A stretch of DNA of 64,000 nt from Elgaria multicarinata webbii (GCF_023053635.1 NC_086180.1:6887206-6951205), one strand, 5' to 3'; shown: positions 34,331 to 44,520, counted from the stretch's first letter. Made by a program: numbers and translations. The notes: generated by a model from the sequence alone, not told the origin.

Positions 34331-34790
34331 TGGCTTCCCATGAAATCAAAGGTTCCCTTGATTAATGTATTAATGAAACCCAAAAGAGCTGGCACACCTA
34401 GTCCTGACCCCCAAAGAAGAGATCCAAATTCCATAAGACGGAGGCACAACACTCTTTCTAGCCCACCTTCATAAGTGCCGTTGGACTCACTTTTATTAGG
34501 CCCATCAATGGCTGAAATTCATTAAGTACAACCTGCCACGAACACATACTGGAAGTTTAATTAATTAATGTTGAACTCCAAATGTCTGGGACTGGCTGAA
34601 TGGATGTCAGCCCAGTATGTGGTGGGTCCATTCGCACAACCAAGTTCTCTTGGTGCTTGCAGAGAAAATTACTCAAGGAAAATTAAAGAGGTCACCTGGC
34701 CTACTTCTTACATGGGAGCAAGGAAGAAATAAAGGTGCACCATGCTAGAGATGCCTGTAAGGTGCGGCATAGGTTTATTGTGGGGGCTTA
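34331..34790. other. Repeat-poor stretch upstream of vasotocin, candidate regulatory DNA
   Basis: AT-rich, with clustered TTAATTAATTAATG and ATTAATG words, no repeat family and no coding signal, 1.0-1.5 kb before the vasotocin TATA box. Confidence 0.3.
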
Positions 34791-35134
34791 TACATGGAGA
34801 AAGCCCCACGTTGGCTGTAGAGCTGCACCGTGTTGATTAGACGATGCAAGCGCAGCTTTGCAGCTGCCACAAAGCTTCCCCGCAATAGTGCATTTTGGAA
34901 AAGTCCGGGCTTTTTCAAACGGAGCGCAACACGGCTCTTCTGTTGTGTAATGTCGCTCTGGGCCCAATCCAGGGTTCAGCTGGGGTGGAGCCACGTGGAA
35001 ACCGAATAGCGATTGGTTGCCTTCCACCAGGAAATGGGCGGGTCCGGGTCCTAGATGCCCCCCCCCCCGAAATTCCACGCTCCCTCCTTGGCATCGGGAC
35101 TACGTGACGCCACCCTTGGAGATGGAAAGCGTGG

Positions 35135-35330
35135 GATTTATTTATTTATTAAAAAAAAATTCTTAAATTTATATACCGCCCCATAACCGAAGCTCTCTGG
35201 GTGGTTTACAAAAGTTAAAACAGTGAACATTAAAAAGTATACAAATTCAAAACCCATCAAAAATAATAAAAACAACAGTGTAAAACAGTATCCATTTTAA
35301 ACGACAGTTTATATTTATTTATACATTGAA
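35135..35330 (-). repeat. L2-like LINE 3' end
   Basis: TATACCGCCCCATAACCGAAGC hairpin, then AAAGTTAAAACAGTGAACAT, as at 4408. It sits about 470 bases before the vasotocin TATA box. Confidence 0.75.
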
Positions 35331-35799
35331 GAGAGGGGTGGTAACAACCCGGCGATGTGAAGACAGCCCCTTTGACAACTCATGTAATCCAGCTATGCCA
35401 TGAGCCAGAGAGAAAATGCGTAAAGGAGAGTGAAGCTGTGTAGAAACTGTTACCAGAATGGGTCCCCCCCACCCCGAATAGGCTTTGTGCAAGCAGGCAG
35501 AGAAAATCTACCAAAAGGGCCTCTTTCCTATTCTTCTCCCTGGAGGCAAACTCCCTGCCCGTATACTTGAGCACTGCAATCCATCCTACTCAACTATATT
35601 ATGATGCACTTATTAAAAAACAGTCTTGTGGCAATAAAAGAAAAGAGGCTTGGGGGAAACTGAGCTTGCACCAAATTGGCTCAATTATGGGATGTGATTT
35701 GAATCCCGCTTGGGGTGGGAGGCAGAGGTGGGGGAGATAAACACCCTGGCAGTGATGCTCGTGACATGACGGTGATGCATAGAGAGGAGCTTGGAAGGG
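35331..35799. other. Vasotocin proximal upstream region
   Basis: Repeat-free sequence between an L2 tail and the TATA box, so the likely proximal promoter. No further site is claimed with confidence. Confidence 0.45.
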
Positions 35800-35809
35800 T
35801 ATATAAATA
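35800..35809 (+). promoter_or_regulatory. TATA box of the vasotocin gene
   Basis: TATATAAATA lies about 83 bases before the ATG, so transcription should start near 35830. A TGACATGACGG stretch about 35 bases upstream resembles a weak CRE-like site; this second reading is tentative. Confidence 0.75.
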
Positions 35810-35891
35810 GGCAGGTGGTCCCAGAAAGAGCCACATGCAAGCCGCAGGAGGCTAGAGAACAGGGCAGCCGCAGCGGTGTGAGTGTTGCAAG

Positions 35892-36011
35892 ATGCCAGCC
35901 ACGTCTCTTCCAGTGTACTTCCTCTGTCTTCTCGCCTTGTCTTCAGCATGCTACATCCAGAATTGCCCCCGGGGAGGAAAGAGAGCCTTCCCAGACACAG
36001 AAATCAGACAG
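35892..36011 (+). CDS. AVP: Vasotocin exon 1 (signal peptide, hormone, neurophysin start)
   Basis: Forty codons, ending EIRQ directly before a GTACCA donor. It contains the nonapeptide CYIQNCPRG with the GKR processing site. Confidence 0.95.
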
Positions 36012-38690
36012 GTACCACAGTGTGACTTGCTTGGTGTGTGTACACGTGTGTGTCTGGGTGTGAACGGAGCTGCTTCCCACGGCTTCTCCTCTTCGTGGTG
36101 AAGGAAGAATCATTTTGAACGTCTGTTCATTTTGCTCAGTTCCCGTCGGTTTCCTCGTTTTGTCAGCTCTTGTAGCCGCTCAGAAAAGGCGCTTGTCAAT
36201 ATGGGTCACTTCTGACCTCTAAGAGGTGCAACCACTACAGAGAGAGCAAGAGAGGGAAGGGGTGGGGGAAGAGAATGTGAATGAATGTGTGACTTAAACA
36301 GTTTGAGCCTCAGAAAATAGGAGGCAGAAGTGGGGAAAGTCTGGGAAGGGAAAGAGGAATGGAAGGAGTGTGAAAGTCATCACCCAAAGGAAAGAAAGGC
36401 CTCTGCAACGCATAATGGGAGAGTGCAGAAAATGGCTTTGAGCCCTCCGCAGTTATCTCCCTTGCCTAGGCTAAGTGGGGTCCCTTCCTGTACCTCCATC
36501 CCCTGGGTAAGCTTTTGGGGCAAGCAGAACCAGGGGGCTGCATTGACAGCACTGCATTGGCGCCGTGTTCCCCTAAACCCTGCGGTTTCCTTCCTTTGGG
36601 GGTGGCGCTTGGTAATCCCCATGCCAAGGAGGGAGTGCAGGGTTTCCGGAGGTCATCCGGATACTGGAGCCCCCTCCCCACCCTGGTTTCTGGTGACCGA
36701 TCGCTGGTCACCATCCTCCTGGACCGCCCACCGGACCGCCCACCAGTGAGGTCAGATGGCCAAAGAGCTGGGGTGACCTGGTAAGTCCCTGACTTTTTAA
36801 CTGCACAGCTTCCTGGTAGGGTGACCCTATGGAAAGGAGGACAGAGCTCCTGTATCTTTTAACAGTTGCATAGAAAAGGGAATTTCAGCAGGTGTCATTT
36901 GTATGCATGCAGCACCTAGTGAAATTCCCTCTTCATCACAACAGTTCCAGCTGCAGGAGCCCTGCCCTCTTTTGTATCTGGTCACTGTAGTATAGCTCCT
37001 GCAGCTTTAACTGTTGTGATGAAGAGAGGATTTCACCAGGTGCTGCATGCGTACAAAGGACACCTGCTGAAATTCTCTTTTCTTCTATGCAACTGTTAAA
37101 AGATACAGGAGCCTCGTCCTCCTTTCCATTTGGTCACCCTACTTCTGCGTCCCCACCAAACATGACTCTGATGGCGGTGGGCCAAGAGGAAGGGCCTCCT
37201 CTGAAGATCTGGAAACCCAGGCAGGCTTGTACGGGAGAAGGTCGTCTTTCAGATGGCCTGGTCCCAAGCCGTATAGAGCTTTATAGTAGGGATGTGCTCC
37301 GCTTCTAATCGGACCGGAGAAGCAGTAGCGGAGCGGGGGGCTTCGCCTGCCCTTAAGGCGGAGGCGAAGAGGATTGGGGGGCCGGCGGAGCGTGGCGAAG
37401 AGGATCGAGGTGAAGGCGGATCCTTCGCCTCGATCCGGAGCTCCGCCGGAAAGGTAAGTGGGGTTTACCGGGCCCTGCCGCTGTCGCCCATGCGGCGACG
37501 GCAGCAGGGCCCGGTAAACCCCCCGCCCTCCTCTCCCTTACCTGCCTCCGTCCACGGTCCGTCAGCGTCTCCAATTGAGCCCGTGGTTCTAGCAGGAAGT
37601 CTGGGCCGCACTTGCGGCCCAGACTTCCTGGTGGAACCACGGGCTCAATTGAAGACGGCACGGACCACGGACGGAGGCAGGTAAGGCCCCCCTCCTCCTT
37701 ACCGGGCTCTGCCGCCGTCGCCGCATGGGCGGCGATGGTGGCAGGGCCCGGTAACCCCCCCTATGGGGGGGGACCGGAGCTCTGATCCGGATCCGGAGCT
37801 CCGAGCGGAGCGGAGTGGGCACAGGCGGAGTGGGGGCAGGGCGGAGCGGGCCGATCCGAAAATGGCGGATCTTAAAGTGAGCGGAGTGGGGGGTCCGTGC
37901 ACACCCCTACTTTATAGGTCATAACCAGCACTTTGAATTGTGCCTGGAAACAGACCAGAAGCCTGTGAAGCTGCAACAAGAGAGTTGCACATCTTAGCTG
38001 TTCATCTTTTCTTCCTTCTCGCTCTCAGTGCATCCCCTGCGGTCCTGGAAACAAAGGGAATTGCTTTGGCCCCAACATCTGCTGCGGAGAGGAGCTGGGC
38101 TGTTACTTTGGCACTTCTGAAACTCTGCGTTGCCTGGAGGAAAATTACCTGCCTTCGCCTTGTGAGACGGGAGGAAAACCTTGCAGTGCAGGCGGGAGAT
38201 GTGCAGCCTCCGGAATATGCTGCAATGATGGTAACTATCAGAAAAGATAAAGCTCTCCGGAGGGGAACCAGGGATCTGGAGAGAGGAAGAGGGATATGGG
38301 AGACAGCAATGCCAAAGAAAAGCAAATCCAAGAGAAAGACACATAGAATCATAGAATTGGAAGGGTCCTCTAAGGCCATCCAGTCCAACCCCCTGCTCAA
38401 TGCAGGAATCCACCTCAAAGCATCCCTGACAGATGGTTGTCCAGCTGCCTCTTGAAGGCCTCTAGTGTGGGAGAGCCCACAACCTCCCTAGGTAACTGGT
38501 TCCACTGTCGTACTGCTCTAACAAGTGCAAAAGCAAGGAAAACCCCGTGGGGGAGTAAAAAGAAGCCAAAGGCAAAGGTAGAACCAGGCAATCTTCAAAA
38601 CGGAATATTTACAAAAGTTTATTTACAGTGCCAAGGTGCCGCCTACGCGTTTTGAACGCAAGCTGCGCTCTTCCTCAGGGCTGTTATCTA

Positions 38691-38742
<52 letters not shown>

Positions 38743-41700
38743 GTCCTTTGAATCATAATATTTACAGTTAGAGGCATTTTACAAGTTTATGTACCTTAAA
38801 AATACTTTTAAAAACTTATGTATATCCAGACATACAAATTGTAATCAAAAGGTGTAATACATCATCATTCAGTTAATTAAAGTATATATACAAAAATATA
38901 CCCACCAGGAGTAAATATCTACGTTACAAATGCAAACATCAGAGTTTACTTACAGAGTTCGTTAAGTTGTCTGCAGAACGCTGCTAGACTGACATACTAA
39001 AGGAGGTGAGATTTATAGGGAGGGAAAAGAGACCTTGACAACTAATTGGAAACAAATGTTTCTTATAACAGTGCCGATAATTCCAAAGACTCATTGAGGC
39101 TGGATGGGCTGATAGTATTGAGCCTGATAATCCATCTGGCCTCTCTTTCTAAAAGGATCCTATCAGATTTATTCTTGATTATTTCTATAACCCAGAATGA
39201 TAGATCTTTTAGTTGATGTGATTTCTCTTTCCAATGGTGAACTAATGGTGCTCCTTCTATTCCACATTTGATCTTACTAATATGCTCACCTATCCTGGTT
39301 TTAACACTTCTTCTGGTTTTGCCAATATATAATTTATTACAGGGACAAACCCTGTATTGCACGTGGTAAGATCTTTCAAAGGATATTCTCTGTTATCTAT
39401 TGGATTAACAAAGTGCTTTAATTTGAGAGAATGACTGCAATATTTACAATTTCCACACGGAAAATGTCCTACAGGTGGGCCTGAACAGTTTGCGTTCGAA
39501 ACGCGTAGGCGGCACCTTGGCACTGTAAATAAACTTTTGTAAATATTCCGTTTTGAAGATTGCCTGGTTCTACCTTTGCCTTGTACTGCTCTAACAGTCA
39601 GGAAGTTTTTCCTGATGTCCAGCTGAAATCTGGTTTCCTGTCGCTTGAGCCCATTATTCCATGTCTTGCGCTCTGGGATGATTGAGAAGAGATCCTGGCC
39701 CTCCTCCATGTGACAAACTTTTAAGTATTTGTAGTGTGCTTTCATGTCTCCCCTCAATCTTCTGTTCTCCAATTGATGGGTGTCTTTCTCTCAGATGTTC
39801 CCATTTTTGTGAGTGGCATTGTATCCCAGTTCCCTGTATCTCTGTATACCTGCACAGGTATAAGATGGCGGATACGTGGCTTCACAATAGTACATGTGAA
39901 AAAGATCTTGGAGTTGTAGTCGATCACAAGCTGAATATGAGGCAGCAGTGTGATATGGCTGCAAAAAAGGCAAATGCAATTCTAGGACCTGCCTTGGCAC
40001 CACGTCCCCCCTAACCCACAGTTTCCCTCCTGTGGGGTTGTGCTAGTTAATCCCCATGCCAAGGAGGGAGTGAAGGGTTTCCAGTGGTCATCTGGGTACT
40101 GGAGCCACACACACCCCTTGCTTCCGGTGACCAATTGCTGGTCGCCATCTTCCAGGACTGCCCCTGGGATCAGCTACGGAGCTAAGTCAGACGGCAGAAG
40201 AGCAGGGGTGACTTCGCTCCCACCGAAAAAGTTGGGGTAAGTGCCTGGCTTTTTAACTGCTCAGCTTTGTAGAAAAGCCCTGTGGTGCCTGCGAATCTGC
40301 AGCTGCGACATATAGCTGACACAGCGCTGATTTGCAGCCACCAGGGTCTTTGAACACATTTAGACACCCCTAGGTTTCATCGATAGTACAGTTTCAAAAT
40401 CACAGGAAGTAATAGTTCCACTCTACTCTGCGCTGGTCAGACCTCACCTCAAATATTGTGTTCAGTTCTGGACACCATGATTGAAGGATTCAGAGTAATT
40501 GGAATGAATTCAGAGAAAGGCAGCAAAGATGACCAGAGGACTAGGAACTAAAGTTCTCTGAGGAAAGATGGAAGGAACTGAGTGTGTTTAGCCCTGAGAA
40601 GGGAAGACTGAGGGGAGGGTATGATGGCACTCTTCAAGAACCAAAAGGGTTCTCACGCAGAAGAAGGCTCTCATCCAAAATTGGTGAACACAAAGTAACA
40701 AGCTTAAGTTACAGGAAGGCAGATTTTGGGTAAACATTAGGGGGAAAACATAGATGGGGCCTACAAGGCCATCGAGTCCAACCCCCTGCTCAATGCAGGA
40801 ATCCACCCTACAGCATACTTGACAGATGGTTGTCCAGCTGCCTCTTGAAGGCCTCTAGTGTGGGAGAGCCCACAACCTCCCTAGGTAACTGGTTCCATTG
40901 TCGTACTGCTCTAAAAGCCAGGAAGTTTTTCCTGATGTCCATCCTAATGATCAGAGCAGTCAGACAATGGAACAGCTGCCTAGGTTGGTGGCGGGTTCTC
41001 CATCGCTAGAGGTGTTCAAGTAGAGACTGGCCCGCCATCTGTCAGGGATGCTTTAAACTGGGTTCCTGCACTGAGCAGGGGGTTGGGCTTGATGCCCTCA
41101 ATGGCCCCTTCCAACACTATGATTCTGTGTGATAAATACACAGGGGGACAAGAAGCTAGAGACTACTTGAGAGAAGGGAAGCTTTGTTGTCGTGGGCCAC
41201 GGGAGAAGATGACTGTGGCCCCATGACCACAGTAATCTATTAACACAGGGGTGCTGAACCTGTTTCAGCCTGAGGGCCACGAATGCAGCTTGGAGAAGCT
41301 CTCAGGGTGCACATTCCAGTGATGGGTGGGCCTGAAGGCAAAGTAGCGGGGCCAAAAATGCCAACATGTTTTAGCTTCAAGCTCTTCTATATCTAAGCCT
41401 TAAGAGAGGCATTTCAACATTTTAGAATGGAGTGGGTGGGTGGGGGGGACGGGGACTTCCCAAACCAGAAAACAACCAAAAGATCGGTGGTCAGGGGGAA
41501 AGAGAAGGGGCCGTCTGGGGAACCCCAGAAGGATGGATTGGGGCCCCAAGTGGGCCACAATTGCCCCACAGGCCTGGGTTTCCACAGCCATCTTCTAACA
41601 AATACAAAATAAACGGGGACAACAGAGGTATACAAAATGATGCATGGTGTGAAAAATGTGGCTAGGGAGACATTTTTCTCCCTCTCCCTCAACACTAAAA

Positions 41701-43451
41701 CCCAGTGGGGTCACCCCATGAAGCTGATAGGTGGGAGACTCAGGACAGATAAAAGGAAGGGCTTCTTCACACAGCACTGAGTTAAACTATGGAATTTAAT
41801 TCCACAAGATGTAGTGATGGCCACCAATTGGAATGCTTTTAAAAGGGGGTTGGATAAATTCCTGGAGAACGCTATCGACGGCTACTAGCCCTGATAGTTG
41901 TGTGCTATCTCCAGTATCCGAGGCAGTAAGCCTGTGTGTGCCAGTTGCTGGGGAACATGGGTGGGAGGGTGCTGTTGCACCATGTCCTGCTTTGTTGGTC
42001 CCTGGTCAACAACTGGTTGGCCGTTGTGTGAACAGAGTGCTGGACTAGATGGACCCTTGGTTTGATCCAGCAGGGCTCTTCTGATGTTTTAACAGTCATA
42101 GAATCATAGAATAGCAGAGTTGGAAGGGGCCTAGAAGGCCATCTAGTCCAACCCCCAGCTCAATGCAGGAATCCACCCTAAAGCATCCCTGACAGATGGT
42201 TGTCCAGCTGCCTCTTGAAGGCCTCTAGTGTGGGAGAGCCCACAACCTTCCTAGGTAACTGATTCCATTGTCATACTGCTCTAACAGTCAGGTTCCTTTC
42301 CTTCTCGCTATGGAGGCCCCATTTATTTGTTTATTTTCCTCTCAATTTATTTATTAGGTTTCTTTACCACCCAATAGCAAGACCTCTCTGGGCTGCTCAC
42401 AGCTGCCTGGATGACATCACTGCCTGCTTTTATTCCAGCGTGCTTTTCATCAAATACTGCCTCTTTTATAAATTGCTGCTATTTTGATCATTTACTGTTG
42501 GTTTATTTTATTTTATATTTATTTTAAATTTTGGTAGTATGCACTACCAAGCCCAATTCAAGGTGCTTTGCACTTGGACAGATCCTATAGAGTTCTGATT
42601 GAAACCCAGGGCGGAATCGCCACCCCACTGTCGTCGCAGCCACCGTCCTCCACTCCTAAATAATCTGACTGTGACAAATGGAAAGGGTTTCCTATCAGGG
42701 CTTCATCCCACATACCCGTTTCCCTCGAATTATCCCCATAGATTAAAGCTGTCCTCGTCGTTGTTAGCTAAATCACACCCCTGGCGGCAGCACTCCTAAG
42801 ATCCTTTGCAAACCAGGAAAGGGTTTAAGGGGGAGAAATGTAAAAAAAAATCATTAAAACTCAACAGATGGCCTGATCTGATTCAAATTTGGTATGCTTA
42901 AAGCCCTCCTTAATATCTATTACTGTGCCAATTTTGATGCCTTTAGCTTTAAAACTTACGCAGATGTAAGCATTTGTTTAATTTGTACTTTAAACATATC
43001 AAACCATTCTCCTGCGCCCCCAGTGGCCGCTTGGAGAACTACAAAAGATTCGCTCCTAAAGAGGTAGCAAAATAGTTCGGGTCTTTTGGCTAAGCAGCAC
43101 AAGTAAAGCAGGATGCCTGGGAGTACTTCATAGTCAAAGCAGATTATGAACTGGAAAATTTCAGAGTCCTTTGCACGCAATTCGCAGTGATTGCACAGTA
43201 TAACCCTGGGAAGCTATCGGACGACTTCACGTCCCCTCCTACCTAGTCAGTGAACATGGTCTTGCTTTTCTTTTCTTCCTTCTGAAGAGAGCTGCACCAC
43301 GGACACTGCATGCGTTGATGACAATGGCGACAGAGGCCGGATGTCCTCCGAAAGGAACCTGACGGTGCTGAACGGCTCAGCCGGGGACCTCCTTCTGAAA
43401 CTGATGCACATGGCAAACAGGCAGCAACAGGCGAAGCAGCAGTTTTACTGA
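35892..43451 (+). CDS. AVP: Vasotocin-neurophysin precursor (AVP orthologue), three exons
   Basis: Exons 35892-36011, 38029-38230 and 43288-43451 join into 161 codons with GT/AG borders and the phase 0 / phase 1 introns typical of this family. Vasotocin is the neurohypophysial hormone of non-mammalian tetrapods, controlling water balance and reproductive behaviour. Order: signal peptide 1-19 ([19 protein letters not shown]), hormone CYIQNCPRG followed by the amidation Gly and the KR cleavage site, then neurophysin with all 14 cysteines ([30 protein letters not shown]). The copeptin-like tail has an N-glycosylation site (NLT) and the Leu-rich [12 protein letters not shown] segment, ending QQFY. 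No clear dibasic site separates neurophysin from the tail, as in the fused big neurophysins of other non-mammals. UBOX5 lies upstream and mesotocin downstream, all on one strand. Confidence 0.96.
36539..36816 (+). repeat. Unclassified mobile repeat, copy in vasotocin intron 1
   Basis: Shares AATCCCCATGCCAAGGAGG, GGTGACCGATCGCTGGTCACC-type palindrome, and GACTTTTTAACTGCACAGCT with 39990-40371. Its right side is cut by the element at 36817. Confidence 0.6.
36817..37141. mobile_element. Large palindromic DNA element (325 bp)
   Basis: The whole element is one inverted repeat with arms of about 160 bases: TAGGGTGACCCTATGGAAAG at the left, GGTCACCCTA at the right, with CCTGTATCTTTTAACAGTTG mirrored inside. 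A half copy lies at 46969-47175. Superfamily not assigned. Confidence 0.75.
37180..37990 (-). repeat. L2-like LINE fragment split by the hairpin element
   Basis: GATGGCCTGGTCCCAAGCCG at the left and CCAGCACTTTGAATTGTGCC at the right match consecutive parts of 10790-10880, so the 37287-37909 element inserted here. Confidence 0.65.
37287..37909. mobile_element. GC-rich hAT-like element of repeated hairpin modules, copy 2 (vasotocin intron 1)
   Basis: Ends TAGGGATGTGCTCCGC and, inverted, TAGGGGTGTGCACGGAC, with an exact 8-bp duplication CTTTATAG at 37279-37286 and 37910-37917. Inside are hairpins centred near 37485, 37608 and 37720 (for example GGTTTACCGGGCCCTGCCGC mirrored; GTCTGGGCCGC mirrored). 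Edges read CTTACCTGCC and GGCAGGTAAG. No transposase frame. Confidence 0.8.
38029..38230 (+). CDS. AVP: Vasotocin exon 2 (neurophysin core)
   Basis: Starts [16 protein letters not shown] after a CTCTCAG acceptor and ends CCND across a GTAACT donor. It carries 12 of the 14 neurophysin cysteines. Confidence 0.95.
38524..39582 (-). mobile_element. Penelope-like retroelement fossil, truncated, with GIY-YIG endonuclease region
   Basis: Fossil in vasotocin intron 2. The minus strand shows the C-terminal GIY-YIG region ([20 protein letters not shown]) and an upstream Cys-rich linker (FPCGNCKYC), the hallmark of Penelope elements. Arms of about 93 bp (38567-38659 and 39490-39582) are inverted copies of each other, as this family's terminal repeats can be. 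A 14-bp duplication GTACTGCTCTAACA (38510-38523, 39583-39596) flanks it. It is 5' truncated, most of the RT is missing, and it is broken. Sitting in a CR1 copy, it is younger than that copy. Confidence 0.8.
38690..38742. repeat. (TAA)n microsatellite
   Basis: About 17 ATA/TAA units inside the Penelope-like fossil. Confidence 0.95.
39990..40371 (+). repeat. Unclassified mobile repeat, copy in vasotocin intron 2
   Basis: About 380 bases inserted in a CR1, with CTAGG at both edges. Similar to 36539-36816 over its first 250 bases; the last 110 bases contain an inverted pair (CCCTGTGGTGCCTGCGAATC / GATTTGCAGCCACCAGGG). Confidence 0.6.
40749..40942 (-). repeat. CR1 LINE 3' tip nested in another CR1
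   Basis: GGGGCCTACAAGGCCATCGA to TTTTTCCTGATGTCCAT in reverse, interrupting the plus-strand copy at 39850-41130. Confidence 0.8.
41245..41605 (+). mobile_element. hAT-like non-autonomous element
   Basis: Starts CAGGGGTGCTGAACCTGTTT and contains AGAGAGGCATTTCAACATTT, GGGGAACCCCAGAAGGATGG and GATTGGGGCCCC, shared with 43727-44110. Confidence 0.55.
41620..42085 (+). repeat. CR1 LINE 3' end, subfamily B
   Basis: GTATACAAAATGATGCATGG to TTTGATCCAGCAGGGCTCTT; typical subfamily B 3' UTR between. Confidence 0.8.
42096..42294 (-). repeat. CR1 LINE 3' tip
   Basis: TCATAGAATCATAGAATAGC start to CTCTAACAGTCAGG. Confidence 0.85.
42318..42405 (-). repeat. L2-like LINE 3' tip
   Basis: TTTATTAGGTTTCTTTACCA, CCCAATAGCAAGACCTCTCT; worn. 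Confidence 0.55.
42698..43215 (+). mobile_element. Unclassified 0.5-kb inverted-end repeat, copy 1 (vasotocin intron 2)
   Basis: GGGCTTCATCCCACATACCC at the left and GGGAAGCTATC at the right; inner GATTCAAATTTGGTATGCTT, AATATCTATTACTGTGCCAA and ACGCAGATGTAAGCATTTG. It ends about 72 bases before vasotocin exon 3. Confidence 0.7.
43288..43451 (+). CDS. AVP: Vasotocin exon 3 (neurophysin end and copeptin-like tail)
   Basis: Starts with the split Glu codon, then [11 protein letters not shown] (the last two cysteines), [20 protein letters not shown] and the end AKQQFY-stop. Acceptor is TTCTGAAG. Too short and too split to show as one open frame. Confidence 0.92.
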
Positions 43452-43605
43452 GGCTGGTAGGGAGGCAGTCTGGAACACAAGTTACGTTGCTTACATTTCA
43501 TAATGCCCTCAGAAGAAGAAACAGAAGAAGAAGAAGAAGAAGAAGAAGCCCTAAATGATGTAAAGAAATAACTCTTCCCGAGTAAAATGTAAATATACGG
43601 CAACT

Positions 43606-43611
43606 AATAAA
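43606..43611 (+). terminator. Vasotocin polyadenylation signal
   Basis: AATAAA about 155 bases after the stop, followed by T-rich and GT-rich sequence (43615-43650). An AAG microsatellite lies in the short 3' UTR at about 43519-43549. Confidence 0.75.
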
Positions 43612-43726
43612 AGTCTTTTATTGCATTGTGTGGAGTATTTTGTTCTGGTTTCATTTATGCACAGAAGGAGGCAGCATTTCTAAATATGTGAGTGGGGGGT
43701 ATGGAATATGTGAATTCTTTGCCCTA

Positions 43727-44110
43727 GAGGTGGGGAACCTCTTTCAATTTTAGGACCGAATAATTCCATTTCAAATAAGCCAGCAGGGCTTAAATAAGCC
43801 AGCAGGACTGCGGTCCCATGATGGCCAGAGCTGGTGGAACCGAAGGCCAATGCGGTGAGGCTGAAAATACCAAAAATATCAGTGTATTGTCACTTACAGC
43901 TTGTACTGCCAGTAACTAAGCTTGAGAAAAGGCATTTCAACTTATTAGAATGAGGTTCAGGGAGGTTACATAAAAGCCATGAAAAACACCAAACAATTGG
44001 TGTTTGGGAGAAAGGAGTGTGGTCATCTGAGGAACCCCAGAGGCCTGGATTGGGACCCTAGATGGACTGGATTGGGGCCCCAACCTGGGCCTGAGATCCT
44101 CAGCCCTGCT
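43727..44110 (+). mobile_element. hAT-like non-autonomous element, second copy
   Basis: AGAGGTGGGGAACCTCTTTC at the left and CTCAGCCCTG at the right; inner blocks match 41245-41605. Lies just past the vasotocin 3' end. Confidence 0.55.
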
Positions 44111-44424
44111 CTATCCTTGCAAATTTGGCACTTTCTTGTTGGAAAGTACTGAGGCCAGACTGGAGACGCAAAATGAACACCTGAGGTTATGTTTTGGTCT
44201 TACAGTGGCCTCAACCACTTGGAAAAACCCATATGCTCAGTCTCTCGGTATACATGCCCACCCAAACAACTGACTTATACTAGCCTAACCTGGGGAAATA
44301 TAGTGCTGTAAGAGGGGAAGGGATTTTCTGTACAGAAACAAATCTGAACACCTCATCGACACCAATTCCTAGGATCTGATTAGGAACGTCATGATGACAG
44401 TTAAAATGGTACACCAGGCCTGGG

Positions 44425-44520
44425 CTAGGCAATCTAGAACCCGCCAGATGACTACAATTCCCATCAGCCCAGCCAGCATGGCCAGCGGTCAGGGATGATG
44501 GGAGTTGTAGTTTAAATCAT
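44425..44520. mobile_element. Palindromic hAT-like MITE, worn
   Basis: GACTACAATTCCCATCAGCC and inverted GATGATGGGAGTTGTAGT around the CCAGCATGGCCAG core. Confidence 0.6.

Larger units (their letters stand above)
38342..39771 (-). repeat. CR1 LINE 3' end split by a Penelope-like element
   Basis: CR1 tip 38342-38523 and continuation 39583-39771 join at the duplicated GTACTGCTCTAACA. In vasotocin intron 2, 110 bases past exon 2. Confidence 0.85.
39850..41130 (+). mobile_element. CR1 LINE 3' part, split twice
   Basis: Reads [20 protein letters not shown] and KAATMAA-like RT sequence up to 39990, resumes at about 40372 ([20 protein letters not shown]), and ends near 41130 with CAACACTATGATTCTGTG. 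Interrupted by the repeat at 39990-40371 and a minus-strand CR1 tip at 40749-40942. Confidence 0.8.

Noticed and set aside
37292-37684. 130-codon frame in vasotocin intron 1
   Set aside because: Same cause: the second hairpin element is open in several frames because it is GC-rich and inverted.
39290-39772. 160-codon minus-strand frame as a host gene
   Set aside because: It runs from CR1 sequence into the Penelope-like fossil; it is a chance read-through of two dead elements.
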